Positions 1-10,118 are shown, counted from the first letter of the stretch. The stretch is 64,000 nt of DNA from Pseudomonas violetae (GCF_023072615.1 NZ_JAKNRW010000002.1:310001-374000), one strand, 5' to 3'. Translations and numbers: made by a program. Notes: generated from the letters alone by a model not told the origin.

Positions 1-2641
1 TGACCACCTCGAACACATCGCTCGACAGCTGACCCGAACCGCGAATGCGTTCCAGTTCGCCTTTCATCAGCGCCTGACGGGCATCGTCATATTTGCGCCA
101 GCGGGTCAGCGGTGCCAGTTGCCGCGAGGCGATCTGCGGGTTGAAGCCATTCAGCTCGATCACCAGATCCGCCAGGAAGCGATAACCGGAACCATCGGCC
201 GCGTGGAAGTTGATCAGGTTCTGCCCGGCAAATGCACCGATCAGGGCGCGCACCTTGTTCGGGTTCTTGATATTGAACGCCGGATGCTGCATCAACGCCT
301 TGACCCGCTCCAGGCCGCCCGGCAACGGGCTGCCGGCCTGGACGCTGAACCACTGGTCCATGACCAGGGGATTGTCCTTGAAGTGCTCGGCGAACGTCGC
401 CAGGGCTTGGGCCTTCTGCTCTTCGAATGGCGAGTTGACCAGCACCGCCAGCGCAGTCAGGCGCTCGGTCATGTTGTCGCTGGCCTCGAACTGCTCCAGA
501 GTCGCGGCCAATACTTCGGCTTTCTCGCTGAGCATCAGGTAGGACAGCGCAATGTTCTGCAGGGCACGGCGAGCGAAGTGCTCGGCTTCAGCGACGTAAG
601 GGGTTTTCTTCGAAAGGTCGCGGTTGGCCTGGTAACGCAGCCACAGCGGCTCGAACAGGTTGTCTGCCAACTGCTCGCGAGCAAACTCCCGGGCAGCATG
701 GATGGCGTCGACGTCGGCCACTTCGCTGATTTCCGTCAGGTACGCTTCGCCTGGCAGCGAGAGCATTTCGGCGACCATGGCCTGGTCCAGCGTCTCGTCG
801 GTCAGCACGCTGTGCAAGGCCGTAATCAATCGCTGGTCGAGCACCAGCGCTTCACCCTTCTGGTAATCGGCAATCAGCTCCTGCAGCACCTGCACCGACA
901 ATTGCTGGCCGGCTTCCCAACGGTTGAAACCATCGGTGTCATGCTGCATTAGGAACATCAGTTGATCGCGGCTGTAGGGGAAGCTCAGTTTCACCGGTGC
1001 CGAGAACCCGCGCAGCAACGAAGGCAGGGGTTGTTCGGCGATGTCGACGAAGGTGAGCGTCTGCTCAGCTTCGGTTACCGCAATAACCCGCGAAGTACCT
1101 TGGGCACTGGCTTCACCCTGCAGGCGCAGGGCAATTTCGCCGCCTTGGCTGTCCAGCAGACCCAACGCGACCGGAATCACGAACGGCAGCTTCTCGACTT
1201 TGTCGGGGGTTGCCGGGCAGCTCTGGCGGAAGGTCAGGCTATAGGTTTTCGCCGCAGCATCGTAGGACTCGCTCACGGCCAGGCGCGGGGTACCGGCCTG
1301 GCTGTACCAGCGCTTGAACTGGGTCAGGTCGACACCATTGGCGTCTTCCATGGCCTTGATGAAATCGTCGCAGGTCACGGCCTGGCCGTCATGGCGTTCG
1401 AAGTACAGATCGCTGCCTTTGCGGAAGCCTTCGGCGCCGAGCAAGGTGTGGATCATGCCGACCACTTCCGAGCCTTTTTCGTACACGGTCAGCGTGTAGA
1501 AGTTGGAAATTTCGATAAAACTGTCCGGGCGCACCGCATGGGCCATGGGGCCGGCATCTTCGGCGAACTGGTGAGTGCGCAGGTAAGCTACGTCCTGGAT
1601 GCGCTTGACCGTGGCCGAATTCATGTCGGCGGAGAAACCGGAATCCCGGAACACGGTGAAGCCTTCCTTGAGCGACAGCTGGAACCAGTCGCGGCAAGTC
1701 ACGCGATTGCCCGACCAGTTGTGGAAGTATTCGTGAGCGACAATCGCTTCGACACGCTGGTGAGCGGCGTCGGTGGCAGTCTCGGCACGGGCCAGCACGG
1801 CGCTGGAGTTGAAGATGTTGAGGCCCTTGTTCTCCATGGCGCCCATGTTGAAGTCGTTAACCGCGACGATCATGAAGATATCCAGATCGTACTCGCGCCC
1901 ATAGACTTCTTCGTCCCAGCGCATGGACTTCTTCAGACTGTTCATGGCGTGCTGGCACTTGTCGATGTTTTCCGGTTCGACATAGATGCGCAGCGCCACG
2001 GAACGTCCAGACATGGTGGTGAAGGTGTCTTCGACGCACCACAAGTCACCGGCCACCAGCGCGAACAGGTACGCGGGCTTCATGAACGGGTCTTCCCAGG
2101 TAGCCCAGTGCCGACCGTCTTCGCCAGGGCCTGAAGCAATCGGGTTGCCGTTGGACAACAGCACCGGATAGCTGTGCTGCTCGGCCACCACGGTGGTGGT
2201 GAACTTGCTCATCACGTCCGGGCGGTCGAGGTAATAAGTGATCTTGCGGAAACCCTCGGCCTCGCACTGGGTGCAGAACATGCCACTGGATTTGTACAAG
2301 CCTTCCAGGGCAGTGTTGGCTTCCGGGTGGATTTTGACGCTGGTGTCGACCGTGAACGCAGGGCTGGTCGGGTGCAGGGTCAGGTGGTTGTCGGTCAGTT
2401 GGTAATCGGCCTCGCTCAATTCACGGTCAGCCAGGGTCACCGACATCAGTTCAAGCTGCTGGCCATCCAGCACCAGCGGTGGCAGGCCTGGGCCACGCTC
2501 GGGATTACGGCGCATAACCAGTTGTGCATGGACCAGGCTATGGTCCTCGAACAACTCGAAGGTCAGGTGCGTCTCGTCGATCAGGTACTCGGGCGCCTGA
2601 TAGTCTTTCAGGTAGATCATCTTCGGTTGTTCGGTGCGCAT
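1..2641 (-). CDS. pepN: Aminopeptidase N (M1 metallopeptidase), 3' end cut by window edge
   Basis: Zinc aminopeptidase that removes N-terminal residues from peptides in the cytoplasm. The reverse strand reads 880 codons without a stop up to the window edge, starting MRTEQPKMIYLKDYQAPEYL, which is the typical PepN beginning. The family is about 885 residues in Pseudomonas, so only the last few codons are missing. The M1 exopeptidase and zinc motifs fall in the middle of the frame. The DUF2797 gene ends 10 bases upstream on the same strand, so the two are probably co-transcribed. The long forward-strand frames inside it are antisense shadows. Confidence 0.93.
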   Translation of the reverse strand, partial: MRTEQPKMIYLKDYQAPEYLIDETHLTFELFEDHSLVHAQLVMRRNPERGPGLPPLVLDGQQLELMSVTLADRELSEADYQLTDNHLTLHPTSPAFTVDTSVKIHPEANTALEGLYKSSGMFCTQCEAEGFRKITYYLDRPDVMSKFTTTVVAEQHSYPVLLSNGNPIASGPGEDGRHWATWEDPFMKPAYLFALVAGDLWCVEDTFTTMSGRSVALRIYVEPENIDKCQHAMNSLKKSMRWDEEVYGREYDLDIFMIVAVNDFNMGAMENKGLNIFNSSAVLARAETATDAAHQRVEAIVAHEYFHNWSGNRVTCRDWFQLSLKEGFTVFRDSGFSADMNSATVKRIQDVAYLRTHQFAEDAGPMAHAVRPDSFIEISNFYTLTVYEKGSEVVGMIHTLLGAEGFRKGSDLYFERHDGQAVTCDDFIKAMEDANGVDLTQFKRWYSQAGTPRLAVSESYDAAAKTYSLTFRQSCPATPDKVEKLPFVIPVALGLLDSQGGEIALRLQGEASAQGTSRVIAVTEAEQTLTFVDIAEQPLPSLLRGFSAPVKLSFPYSRDQLMFLMQHDTDGFNRWEAGQQLSVQVLQELIADYQKGEALVLDQRLITALHSVLTDETLDQAMVAEMLSLPGEAYLTEISEVADVDAIHAAREFAREQLADNLFEPLWLRYQANRDLSKKTPYVAEAEHFARRALQNIALSYLMLSEKAEVLAATLEQFEASDNMTERLTALAVLVNSPFEEQKAQALATFAEHFKDNPLVMDQWFSVQAGSPLPGGLERVKALMQHPAFNIKNPNKVRALIGAFAGQNLINFHAADGSGYRFLADLVIELNGFNPQIASRQLAPLTRWRKYDDARQALMKGELERIRGSGQLSSDVFEVV

Positions 2642-2651
2642 ACTGGAGTCC

Positions 2652-3482
2652 TTACTGATGCACGGCGAGCTGGTAAGCCGTGTATTTACGAATATTGATG
2701 ACGCCGGTGTCGAAGATCAGGTATTGGCCCTTGATCCCCAGCAGCGTGCCTTCGGCTATCGGGTTCTTATCCAGGTTGAAGCTGACGATCTTGGCCGGGT
2801 AATGCTCGACCGGATAGCGGATTTCAATTGGCCCTACGTCGGTAATGGCCTGGATCGCCTGCAGGCCGAATCGCTCTTGCAAACCTTGCAGCCCTTCGGC
2901 GCAGCTGTCGAACAACTGGTCGCGAATTTGCGCCAGGTCCACGGAGATCGCCTCGCCCTTGAGTAAAGCACGCCAGTTGGTCTTATCCGCCACTTGGCTA
3001 CGGAACAGGTCCTCGACAAAACCCGATTGCTGGCGGGTCGACACCCGCATGATCGGTAACGCCTGGCGCGCACCCTGGTCGATCCAGCGAGTCGGCAGCT
3101 GAGTGGCGCGGGTAATCCCGACTTTCACCCCCGACGAGTTGGACAGGTAGACGATGTGATCGGTCATGCAAAACGTCTGGCCCCACTCCGGATCACGGCA
3201 AGTGCCGGCGTCGAAGTGGCAACGTTCGGGACTCATGATGCACAGGTCACACTGGGCCAGCTTGGTCATGCACGGGTAGCAGTAGCCCTGGCTGAAACTG
3301 GTCTTGGTCTTGCGCCCGCAATGGGAGCAATGGATCGCTCCCAAGTATTCCAGGCGTACCGTGGTGCCGATCAACGGATTGACCGGCACTTCGATATCAC
3401 CCAGGCGAAAGGCGTACTGCACATTCGGCCCGTCCAGGCGCGCCGACATCTTGCTGATTGCACCGCGGCCAATCTCGATCAA
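2652..3482 (-). CDS. DUF2797 family cysteine-rich protein
   Basis: Protein of 276 residues of unknown function. The N-terminal third is rich in paired cysteines (about C52/C55, C68/C71, C78/C81, C88, C95), which looks like one or two zinc-binding knuckles. The rest resembles the DUF2797 family; a segment around 115-150 with a GVKVGITR-like motif is reminiscent of a GIY-YIG-type fold, which is inference. Its start overlaps the stop of the upstream DUF1315 gene by four bases, and pepN follows closely, so it belongs to that operon. Confidence 0.85.
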   Translation of the reverse strand: MIEIGRGAISKMSARLDGPNVQYAFRLGDIEVPVNPLIGTTVRLEYLGAIHCSHCGRKTKTSFSQGYCYPCMTKLAQCDLCIMSPERCHFDAGTCRDPEWGQTFCMTDHIVYLSNSSGVKVGITRATQLPTRWIDQGARQALPIMRVSTRQQSGFVEDLFRSQVADKTNWRALLKGEAISVDLAQIRDQLFDSCAEGLQGLQERFGLQAIQAITDVGPIEIRYPVEHYPAKIVSFNLDKNPIAEGTLLGIKGQYLIFDTGVINIRKYTAYQLAVHQ

Positions 3483-3739
3483 TGGATGGCATCCGATTTG
3501 AACAGGATATTGGGCACTTCAATTGACTTGGAACTGCACTCTTGTGGACCCATGTAGCCGGTCCGCTGGTCTTCGGGCAGGTTCTGGATTTCCCAGGCAA
3601 TCATCGCCTGCAGGGACAATTCCCGTTGTTCTGCGGTGAGTTTTCCACCGTCGGACCATTTACCGATTTCCACCGCCAGTTTCAGGCTCTCGTAGATATC
3701 GGGGGTGATGTTCTTAATCATTTCGTTAAAAGAGGACAT
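3479..3739 (-). CDS. DUF1315 (YeaC-like) family protein
   Basis: Small soluble protein of 86 residues, unknown function. I chose the ATG at 3739 (MSSFNEMI) because a GGAG sequence lies about six bases upstream; an in-frame GTG at 3763 would add eight residues. The sequence has the DUF1315 hallmarks: a conserved LTAEQRELSLQAMIAWE helix and a C-terminal GYMGP segment. It overlaps the next gene by four bases (ATGA), so translation is coupled with the DUF2797 gene. Confidence 0.85.
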   Translation of the reverse strand: MSSFNEMIKNITPDIYESLKLAVEIGKWSDGGKLTAEQRELSLQAMIAWEIQNLPEDQRTGYMGPQECSSKSIEVPNILFKSDAIH

Positions 3740-3772
3740 TGGGTCTCCGCGCTCTTTATTCACAGCAAAAAT

Positions 3773-4642
3773 TCAGACGACCAGTTTACGGCGGTTGTAC
3801 AAACCGCCCAACAGGCCCGTGAAGCATCCGATGAGTAATCCGCCGACGTGGGCGGCGTTGGCAATTTCACCAAAGCCGATCATCGAGACCAGCCCGGACA
3901 GGCACAGCAGCAGCCACACCAGCATCATCACCAGCACGCCGCGCGGCAGGTGATAGGCCGGGTTGGGCGAAAGCACCTGGAAGATCCAGCAGTGCCCGAG
4001 CAGGCCGTACAACACCCCCGACAGACCACCGAAGAGGGTCGGGCCGCTGAACAGGTATTGGGCGTAATTGGACACCAGGCTGAACAGCAGGGTCAGGCCG
4101 ATCAGGTTGATGCTGCCCTGGCGTGACTCGATGCGCCGTCCCAGCTCCCAGTACCACATGCCGTTCATGGCCAGGTGCAGGATGCCGAAATGGATCAGCA
4201 TTGGCGTCACCAGGCGCCACCACTGCCCAGCCCCGAGGCTGTCAGCCAGCGGCACGAAGTGGATGTACTCGCCAACAACGCGAAAATCGAGAAACGTCAG
4301 CCAGCGCATCGTGTCGAGGTTTTCACCCAGCAGCGTGACCGCGCCGACGATGATGCTCAGCAGCAGCACCAGCGCCGTTGCCTTGGCGTAGCGCAACTGC
4401 TCGACAAACCCCGGGCGATGACGGGTTTGTGCTTCCGGGATGTCCAGTTGCTGATCCGGGTCACCGGCGGGAAAGCGCTCGTAGAGTGAGCGCACGTCCT
4501 CGCTGATGTTGGCCGGCACCCACAGCACCTGCTCCCCCGACTCTTCGCTGACCCGGTGCGGCACCTGCATGCGCTGCAGCAGCTTGACGAATCCGCTCAG
4601 GTCCACCGCCAACGGCAGGCGCAATACGGCAACGGTACTCAT
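3773..4642 (-). CDS. Rhomboid family intramembrane serine protease
   Basis: Membrane protease of 289 residues that cleaves transmembrane segments. Residues 1-75 form a soluble cytoplasmic domain like that of GlpG; residues 85-285 hold about six membrane helices. The catalytic pair is visible: Ser208 in a GLSG motif and His265 in an AHVGG motif. The conserved WRLVTP..H....H...N helix (H151, H156, N160) is also present, so it should be active. It overlaps the upstream phosphatase gene by four bases. The natural substrate cannot be read from the sequence. Confidence 0.92.
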   Translation of the reverse strand: MSTVAVLRLPLAVDLSGFVKLLQRMQVPHRVSEESGEQVLWVPANISEDVRSLYERFPAGDPDQQLDIPEAQTRHRPGFVEQLRYAKATALVLLLSIIVGAVTLLGENLDTMRWLTFLDFRVVGEYIHFVPLADSLGAGQWWRLVTPMLIHFGILHLAMNGMWYWELGRRIESRQGSINLIGLTLLFSLVSNYAQYLFSGPTLFGGLSGVLYGLLGHCWIFQVLSPNPAYHLPRGVLVMMLVWLLLCLSGLVSMIGFGEIANAAHVGGLLIGCFTGLLGGLYNRRKLVV

Positions 4643-5610
4643 TGCAATACCTCCGGCCGCTCGACATCGACCCAGACGAACTTGTTCGGGTCAAGACGGG
4701 TTTCCTGGTCCAGGCGATAAGCAACCAGTTTGCCGTAGAGCACCGCGCTGTAATCCAGGCAGCCCAAATTCGGGCGGATCGGCGCCGGTTTACCGCTGCG
4801 CCAGTAATGACCGACAAACAGCAACGGCTCGTGCGCACCATAGCGCAGCAAGGTGGTTTTTTCGGTAGAGGACAGCGGCGTCCGGGCCACCGGATCAGGT
4901 AAGGCGTCAGGCTGGAACACAATGTCTCCGTAGGTTTGCGGGTCGTCTTCCCAGAACTTGGTGCGAAAGAACGACCGCGTCAGGCCATCGCCGCTGGTCA
5001 TGGTCAAGCCATGGGGCAGGCGCATGTCAGTGCCGCGCAACAGTCGATCGAACACGGTGCAGGCAAAACTGCCGGGGACGGCCGAAGACTGGAGGAAGTG
5101 TTCATCGACGCATCCGTTGGGGAACTGCGCCCGCAGCGGCTCGATCAGGCCGGCATCCCAACAGGCATGCACCACCCTGAAACGCCCGGCATCGACGAAC
5201 AGCGGCATCTCGTAGAACCATTGCAGGAAATCGTGCCAGTCCGCCGGATGGTGCTCGAACTGGGTCAAGGTTTCATGCAGCAATCGCGCGTGGCGCGGGG
5301 TGTGTTCCCGCACGAACTGCTTGCCGCTGCCCGGCAGCGCCGGGGTGCTCCAGCCCAGGGCGTTGAACTCATGATTACCCATTATGCACAGCGCCTGGCC
5401 GGCCTCGACCATGTCGTGGACGATGTGCAGGGCCTCGCGAATGCGCGGGCCGCGGTCGATGATGTCACCGACGAACACTGCCATGCGAGACGGGTGCCGC
5501 CAGATTCCGCCATGCTTGTGATAACCGAGACGGTCGAGCAAGTGCTCAAGGGTCAGAGCGCAACCGTGCACGTCACCGATCAGGTCGTAGCTACGCGCGG
5601 GATCGAGCAT
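4639..5610 (-). CDS. Metallophosphoesterase (ApaH/PrpE-like)
   Basis: Calcineurin-type phosphatase of 323 residues. The dimetal motifs come in the expected order: GDVHG near residue 12, GDIIDRGP near 48, and GNHE near 78, with a GHYWR histidine motif near 268. Known relatives hydrolyse diadenosine polyphosphates or protein phosphates; this one is longer than ApaH (about 280) and is better called a metallophosphoesterase. Its start touches the stop of nadK and its end overlaps the rhomboid gene, so it sits inside a compact leftward operon. Confidence 0.85.
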   Translation of the reverse strand: MLDPARSYDLIGDVHGCALTLEHLLDRLGYHKHGGIWRHPSRMAVFVGDIIDRGPRIREALHIVHDMVEAGQALCIMGNHEFNALGWSTPALPGSGKQFVREHTPRHARLLHETLTQFEHHPADWHDFLQWFYEMPLFVDAGRFRVVHACWDAGLIEPLRAQFPNGCVDEHFLQSSAVPGSFACTVFDRLLRGTDMRLPHGLTMTSGDGLTRSFFRTKFWEDDPQTYGDIVFQPDALPDPVARTPLSSTEKTTLLRYGAHEPLLFVGHYWRSGKPAPIRPNLGCLDYSAVLYGKLVAYRLDQETRLDPNKFVWVDVERPEVLQ

Positions 5611-6500
5611 CAGTCGCCTCCACCACCCAGCCGGCTGCCCCAGCCGAGCTTGGTCCGGCAGACTTCATAGTAGTTATGGTCGAGTGGGTGTATCAGCCGC
5701 AGCTTCTGGGCTTTCTTGCTGACGGTGATGGTGTCACCCGGCGCGCAGGTGAAGTGGTTCTGCCCATCACAGGAGACTTGCGGATAGATCTGCATATCCT
5801 TGGACACGACGATTTTCAGCTCACTGTTGCCATCGACCACAATTGGCCGTCCTGACAAGGTATGGGGGTACATCGGCACAATCACAATAGCGTCGAGCTT
5901 GGGATGCATGATCGGGCCGCCCGCTGACAGCGCGTACGCCGTCGAACCCGTTGGCGTGGCGACGATCAGGCCGTCGGCTTTCTGGCTGCAGACGAACTGG
6001 CCGTCGATGTACAGCTCGAATTCGATCATGCGCGTGGACTTGCCCGGGTGCAGCACCACGTCGTTCAGTGCATCGCCCTGGCCGATGGCCTCGGCATGGC
6101 GGCGGACTTCGGCCTGGAGCAGAAAGCGGTTTTCCACCAGGTAGTGGCCGTCGAGCACTTCGGCGACTTTCACTTCCAGCTCATCGGGGCGGATGTCCGT
6201 CAGGAAGCCCAGGCTGCCACGGTTGATGCCCAGCACCGGAATGTTGTGTCGGGCCAACGCCCGGGCAGCGCCGAGCAGGCTGCCGTCGCCGCCGACCACG
6301 ATCACCATGTCGCACACCTCGCCGAGCATCTTGCGCGAGGAGGTCTGCAGGCCATGGCCTGGCAATACTTCGGCGATAGTGTCTTCGAGGATCACGTGCA
6401 GGTGGCGATCGAGCAGGAACCGTTTCAGTCGGCGAACGGTGTCCAGCACCTGCGAACTGCCGAGGCGACCGATGATGCCGATATTACGAAATTGCTCCAT
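5610..6500 (-). CDS. nadK: NAD kinase (ATP-NAD kinase)
   Basis: Phosphorylates NAD+ to NADP+ in the cytoplasm. The protein has 296 residues starting [12 protein letters not shown]. The family-defining GGDG motif is at residues 70-73 and the NDVVLHPGK block follows near residue 148, with a conserved [12 protein letters not shown] segment. The ATG at 6500 gives the standard family length; an upstream in-frame start at 6533 has no support. It is the first gene of the leftward nadK-phosphatase-rhomboid set, facing a divergent DUF1853 gene across about 110 bases. Confidence 0.96.
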   Translation of the reverse strand: MEQFRNIGIIGRLGSSQVLDTVRRLKRFLLDRHLHVILEDTIAEVLPGHGLQTSSRKMLGEVCDMVIVVGGDGSLLGAARALARHNIPVLGINRGSLGFLTDIRPDELEVKVAEVLDGHYLVENRFLLQAEVRRHAEAIGQGDALNDVVLHPGKSTRMIEFELYIDGQFVCSQKADGLIVATPTGSTAYALSAGGPIMHPKLDAIVIVPMYPHTLSGRPIVVDGNSELKIVVSKDMQIYPQVSCDGQNHFTCAPGDTITVSKKAQKLRLIHPLDHNYYEVCRTKLGWGSRLGGGGD

Positions 6501-6612
6501 GGGGCCCCTAGGGTCTGTGCCGGCGAAAAACACGATTATGGGCGAAACCCGGCCGGAGACAAAATCCTTTCAGCCACAAGGGGCTACTCGTGTTTCAGGC
6601 TATGCTCGCAAG

Positions 6613-7563
6613 ATGATCCTATTTCCAGATTTGCTGCAACTGCCCCATCAGCTACGCCATCCCGAAGTGCGTGACCTGGCGTGGGTCATACTCGCGCCGC
6701 CAATGCTCGAAGATACGCCATGGCCGCAGCGCCATCCGCTGGCCGGCAGTGACTGGGTGCAGGCACCGCATCGCCTGGAAAACTGGCTGCGCCAGCTGGA
6801 TCGTGACAGCTATGATTTGCTGCACTGGCTGGCTCAGGCCCGGACCCGGCGCCTGGGTTTGTATTACGAGCGCCTGTGGCAGTACGCGGTGCGCCATGCA
6901 CCGGGAATCGAGCTGATGGCGGCAAACCTGCCGATCCGCCGCGACGGCCACACCCTAGGCGAGCTGGACATGCTGTTGCGCGACCGCGACGGCGTGCATC
7001 ACCTGGAATTGGCGATCAAACTGTACCTCGGACCGCAGCAGGGTGATGGCCGGGACCCTGGGCAATGGCTGGGCCCCGGCTGTCACGACCGGCTTGACCG
7101 CAAGCTGGCGCACCTGAGCCAGCACCAACTGCCCATTTCAGCGCGCCCGGAAAGCCGTGAAGTGTTGGCGGCCCTGGATATCCAGCAGTTCAGTGCGCAC
7201 CTGTGGCTCGGCGGGTATCTGCTGTATCCCTGGCCGGGGACAGCCGAGCCGCCCAGTGGCGCGCACCCGCAACATTTGCGTGGCAGCTGGCTACATCAGA
7301 AAGACTGGGCGACCTTTGTCATGCAGCGTCCGGACGGGCGCTGGCAGCCCCTGCCCCGCCACGCCTGGCTGGCACCGGCCCACTATCCGGCGGAGCAGAC
7401 CTGGGGGGTTGCGCAGCTGGATGCCTGGTTGAGCGAGCTTGATCCTCTGGCACCGGCGCAGTTGCTGGTACGGCTGGTGGAGAATGCCGAGGGGGATTGG
7501 GAGGAAGCGGAGCGGTTGTTTCTGGTGGCGGATCTTTGGCCGAATGTCCCGGGTGGTGGCTGA
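6613..7563 (+). CDS. DUF1853 family protein, nuclease-like motif
   Basis: Protein of 316 residues starting [11 protein letters not shown]. The open frame extends far upstream, but that part lies opposite nadK; the ATG at 6613 gives the family length. A stretch near residues 115-135 reads GELDML, then a gap, then LELAIK, which is the E...D...ExK arrangement of the PD-(D/E)XK nuclease fold; I believe DUF1853 is placed in that superfamily. No function is established that I know of. It is transcribed away from nadK and ends just before an inverted repeat pair. Confidence 0.85.
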   Translation: MILFPDLLQLPHQLRHPEVRDLAWVILAPPMLEDTPWPQRHPLAGSDWVQAPHRLENWLRQLDRDSYDLLHWLAQARTRRLGLYYERLWQYAVRHAPGIELMAANLPIRRDGHTLGELDMLLRDRDGVHHLELAIKLYLGPQQGDGRDPGQWLGPGCHDRLDRKLAHLSQHQLPISARPESREVLAALDIQQFSAHLWLGGYLLYPWPGTAEPPSGAHPQHLRGSWLHQKDWATFVMQRPDGRWQPLPRHAWLAPAHYPAEQTWGVAQLDAWLSELDPLAPAQLLVRLVENAEGDWEEAERLFLVADLWPNVPGGG

Positions 7564-7587
7564 GAGACGTGATGGCATTACGGGCCC

Positions 7588-7660
7588 ATCGCGAGCAGGC
7601 TCGCTCCCACAGGATGCTCGTTTTATGAAGGTCCTCCGTGGGAGTGAGCCTGCTCGCGAT
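7588..7660. repeat. Inverted pair of REP-type repeats (GTGGGAGCGAGC family)
   Basis: Two copies of the 23-24 base palindromic repeat face each other: 7588-7613 and 7637-7660, separated by about 23 bases. They lie between two convergent genes and could fold into one long hairpin that ends transcription from both sides. Confidence 0.85.
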
Positions 7661-7674
7661 AAGGCCGGCGCGGT

Positions 7675-8958
7675 CTAAAGGGACAACCGCACCGCCAAAG
7701 CCGCCAACGTCACCAGCAACACCGGCACTGTCAGCACAATCCCGACCTTGAAGTAATATCCCCAGCCGATCCGAATTCCCTTGCGTTCCAGTACGTGCAG
7801 CCACAGCAAAGTGGCCAGGCTGCCGATTGGCGTGATCTTTGGCCCCAGGTCGCTGCCGATCACGTTGGCATAGATCATCGCCTCCTTTACTAAGCCAGTC
7901 GCCTGGCTAGCATCGATCGACAACAGGCCGATCAATACCGTCGGCAGATTGTTCATGATCGACGACAGCAGGGCCGTCAATACGCCGGTGCCCATGGCCG
8001 CCCCCCAGACGCCGTACCCAGCGAAGCCATCCAGCCAACCGGCCAGATAACCCGTGAGCCCGGCGTTGCGCAGGCCATAAACCACCAGATACATGCCCAA
8101 GGAAAAGATCACGATATGCCAGGGGGCCTCCTTGAGGACCTTGCGCGTGGAGATCTTGTGGCCTTGGGCCGCAATCACCCAGAGCAAAGCCGCGCAGACA
8201 GCGGAAATTGCGCTGATCGGAATACCCAGGGGCTCCAGGGCAAAACAGCCCACCAGCAATATGGCCAATACCACCCAACCGGCATAAAAGGTGGCCTTGT
8301 CACGGATCGCGCCGGCCGGATCTTCCAGCTGTTCGGAATCATAGCCCTTGGGAATGTCGCGGCGGAAATACCACAACAGCACCCCCAGGGTGGCCGCTAC
8401 GCTGACCAGATTGACAGGGATCATCACCGCCGCGTAACGGTTGAAGCCGATATTAAAGAAGTCGGCAGAGACGATGTTGACCAGGTTCGACACCACCAGC
8501 GGCAGGCTGGCCGTGTCGGCAATGAAACCGGCCCCCATCACGAATGCCAGCGTGGCGGCAGGCGAAAACCGCAGTGCCAGCAGCATGGAAATCACGATAG
8601 GCGTGAGAATGAGTGCAGCCCCGTCATTGGCGAACAACGCCGAGACCAGCGCACCGAGCAACACCATAAAGGCGAAGAGTTTACGCCCGCTACCGCGCCC
8701 CCATCGGGCGACATGCAGCGCAGCCCAGGCAAAGAACCCCGCCTCATCCAGCAGCAGACTGATGATAATCAGTGCAACGAAAGTCCCAGTGGCGTTCCAG
8801 ATGATCTGCCACACCAGCGGGATGTCAGTCCAGTGCACCGCGCCGAAAACCAGTGCCAGCACGGCCCCCAGCAGCGCACTCCAGCCGACACCCAGGCCTT
8901 TGGGCTGCCAGATCACCAATGTAATGGTCAGCAGGAAAATCAGCGAGGCGGTGAGCAT
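7675..8958 (-). CDS. arsB: ArsB-type arsenite exporter (ion transporter superfamily)
   Basis: Inner-membrane transporter of 427 residues, the usual ArsB length, predicted to have 11-12 helices. The conserved [29 protein letters not shown] and IMNNLPTVL stretches match the ArsB/NhaD-like superfamily and are closest to ArsB, which extrudes arsenite or antimonite using the membrane potential or an ArsA ATPase. No arsR, arsC or arsA gene lies beside it; the neighbours are a LysR gene and a small FMN reductase. The family assignment is firm, the substrate less so. Confidence 0.85.
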   Translation of the reverse strand: MLTASLIFLLTITLVIWQPKGLGVGWSALLGAVLALVFGAVHWTDIPLVWQIIWNATGTFVALIIISLLLDEAGFFAWAALHVARWGRGSGRKLFAFMVLLGALVSALFANDGAALILTPIVISMLLALRFSPAATLAFVMGAGFIADTASLPLVVSNLVNIVSADFFNIGFNRYAAVMIPVNLVSVAATLGVLLWYFRRDIPKGYDSEQLEDPAGAIRDKATFYAGWVVLAILLVGCFALEPLGIPISAISAVCAALLWVIAAQGHKISTRKVLKEAPWHIVIFSLGMYLVVYGLRNAGLTGYLAGWLDGFAGYGVWGAAMGTGVLTALLSSIMNNLPTVLIGLLSIDASQATGLVKEAMIYANVIGSDLGPKITPIGSLATLLWLHVLERKGIRIGWGYYFKVGIVLTVPVLLVTLAALAVRLSL

Positions 8959-9033
8959 GCAGGGGCAGCCTTCAAAAATCGATGCAACATACAGGATCCC
9001 GAAGACTGCTCCTATCCCATTAACTGCCGCTCA

Positions 9034-9594
9034 TCAGACCTTCTTGTGCTGCTCCACCCACCGCCCATAAGCATCAATGAATTTCTGCAAAAACGGCTTC
9101 ACCGACTCGGACAACCTGCCCGCCTCATCAAACGCCGACCCCGCCCCACTCAGGTACGCTTCCGGTTGCTGCATAATTGGCACGTCAAGAAACACCATGG
9201 ACTGACGCAAGTGATGATTGGCACCAAATCCACCGATCGCCCCCGGCGACACGCTGATCACCGCACCAGGCTTGCCACTCCAGGCGCTTTGGCCGTAAGG
9301 ACGCGAACCCACGTCAATCGCGTTTTTCAATGGAGCCGGTACGGAACGGTTGTATTCCGGAGTGACGAACAGCACCGCGTCGGATGAACTCACGTGTTGT
9401 CGGAAAGTACTGTAGGCTGCCGGCGGTGATCCACCATCAATGTCTTCGTTGTAAAGCGCCAGGTCGCCGATTTCGACGATTTCCAGCTTGAGATTCGCCG
9501 GAGCCAGATCAGCCAGGGCCAGTGCAACCTTGCGATTGATCGATTCCTTTCTCAAGCTGCCGACCACGACAGCGACCGAATAGACATTGCTCAT
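9034..9594 (-). CDS. NADPH-dependent FMN reductase, ChrR/YieF-like
   Basis: Flavodoxin-fold reductase of 186 residues. The FMN phosphate loop GSLRKESINRK is near residue 11 and the PEYNRSVPAPLKNAIDW-like motif (here ending NAIDVGSR) near 80-95. These are the marks of the small NAD(P)H:quinone/chromate reductase family, which reduces quinones by two electrons and chromate incidentally. I chose the ATG at 9594; a TTG at 9615 is in frame but has no better ribosome site. It lies directly upstream of arsB on the same strand but is not ArsH. Confidence 0.88.
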   Translation of the reverse strand: MSNVYSVAVVVGSLRKESINRKVALALADLAPANLKLEIVEIGDLALYNEDIDGGSPPAAYSTFRQHVSSSDAVLFVTPEYNRSVPAPLKNAIDVGSRPYGQSAWSGKPGAVISVSPGAIGGFGANHHLRQSMVFLDVPIMQQPEAYLSGAGSAFDEAGRLSESVKPFLQKFIDAYGRWVEQHKKV

Positions 9595-9769
9595 GGAAGA
9601 TTCTCGACTGTTCAACGGAAAGAACTTGTAGTTATAGATGACGATTCATCCAAGGCGCGACCGAAAATTCGCCCCCGTGACTATTTTTTTCTTGCAAGAA
9701 AACTTACTTCACCCAAGCACGGTCTACACACCGCGAATTGAGTGATTTATCTCCAGAGGTTCTAAGCAG

Positions 9770-10030
9770 ATGGCAGCAGTACTTGTCGGTCAGTTCCATG
9801 CAAGAGATGCGGAAGGCCGCGTCTATTCAGTGCATGAGTTCCAGGAATCCACCCCGTCGGCAGACGGCCTCACCGGCTCCGTGCCTGTCACCACCTACAA
9901 GCTGGCCATCGGCGATCGCGTCAAAAAGCTCGATGACAACCAGTTTCTCCTGGTGCAGTCGGACGTGACCATTGTTCGCGAGCCGGACACTTACGTCGGT
10001 AGTCTGCCGGAAACGAACGTCGCCTCATAA
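9770..10030 (+). CDS. Small conserved-looking protein of unknown function
   Basis: Protein of 86 residues, acidic, no membrane segment or signal peptide. An AGAGG sequence lies ten bases before the ATG. The composition looks coding: regular codon use, and a plausible beta-rich fold (VPVTTYKLAIGDRVKKLDD, then FLLVQSDVTIVRE). I do not recognise the family. It stands alone between a divergent FMN reductase and the downstream LysR gene. Confidence 0.65.
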   Translation: MAAVLVGQFHARDAEGRVYSVHEFQESTPSADGLTGSVPVTTYKLAIGDRVKKLDDNQFLLVQSDVTIVREPDTYVGSLPETNVAS

Positions 10031-10118
10031 CCTGCCGTTATGAGCAGAAGTCAGATGCGCGGACATGGGTTAGGATTCAGCCACTGAATCCTTAAACTGC
10101 CGAACATGGACTTCACGC

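Noticed and set aside
962-2134. Long forward-strand frame (390 codons) opposite pepN
   Set aside because: Antisense to a clearly coding gene; translation has no recognisable motif and the frame results from high GC third positions.
9034-9594. ArsH as identity of the FMN reductase next to arsB
   Set aside because: The protein is about 45 residues shorter than ArsH and has the ChrR/YieF-type motifs instead.
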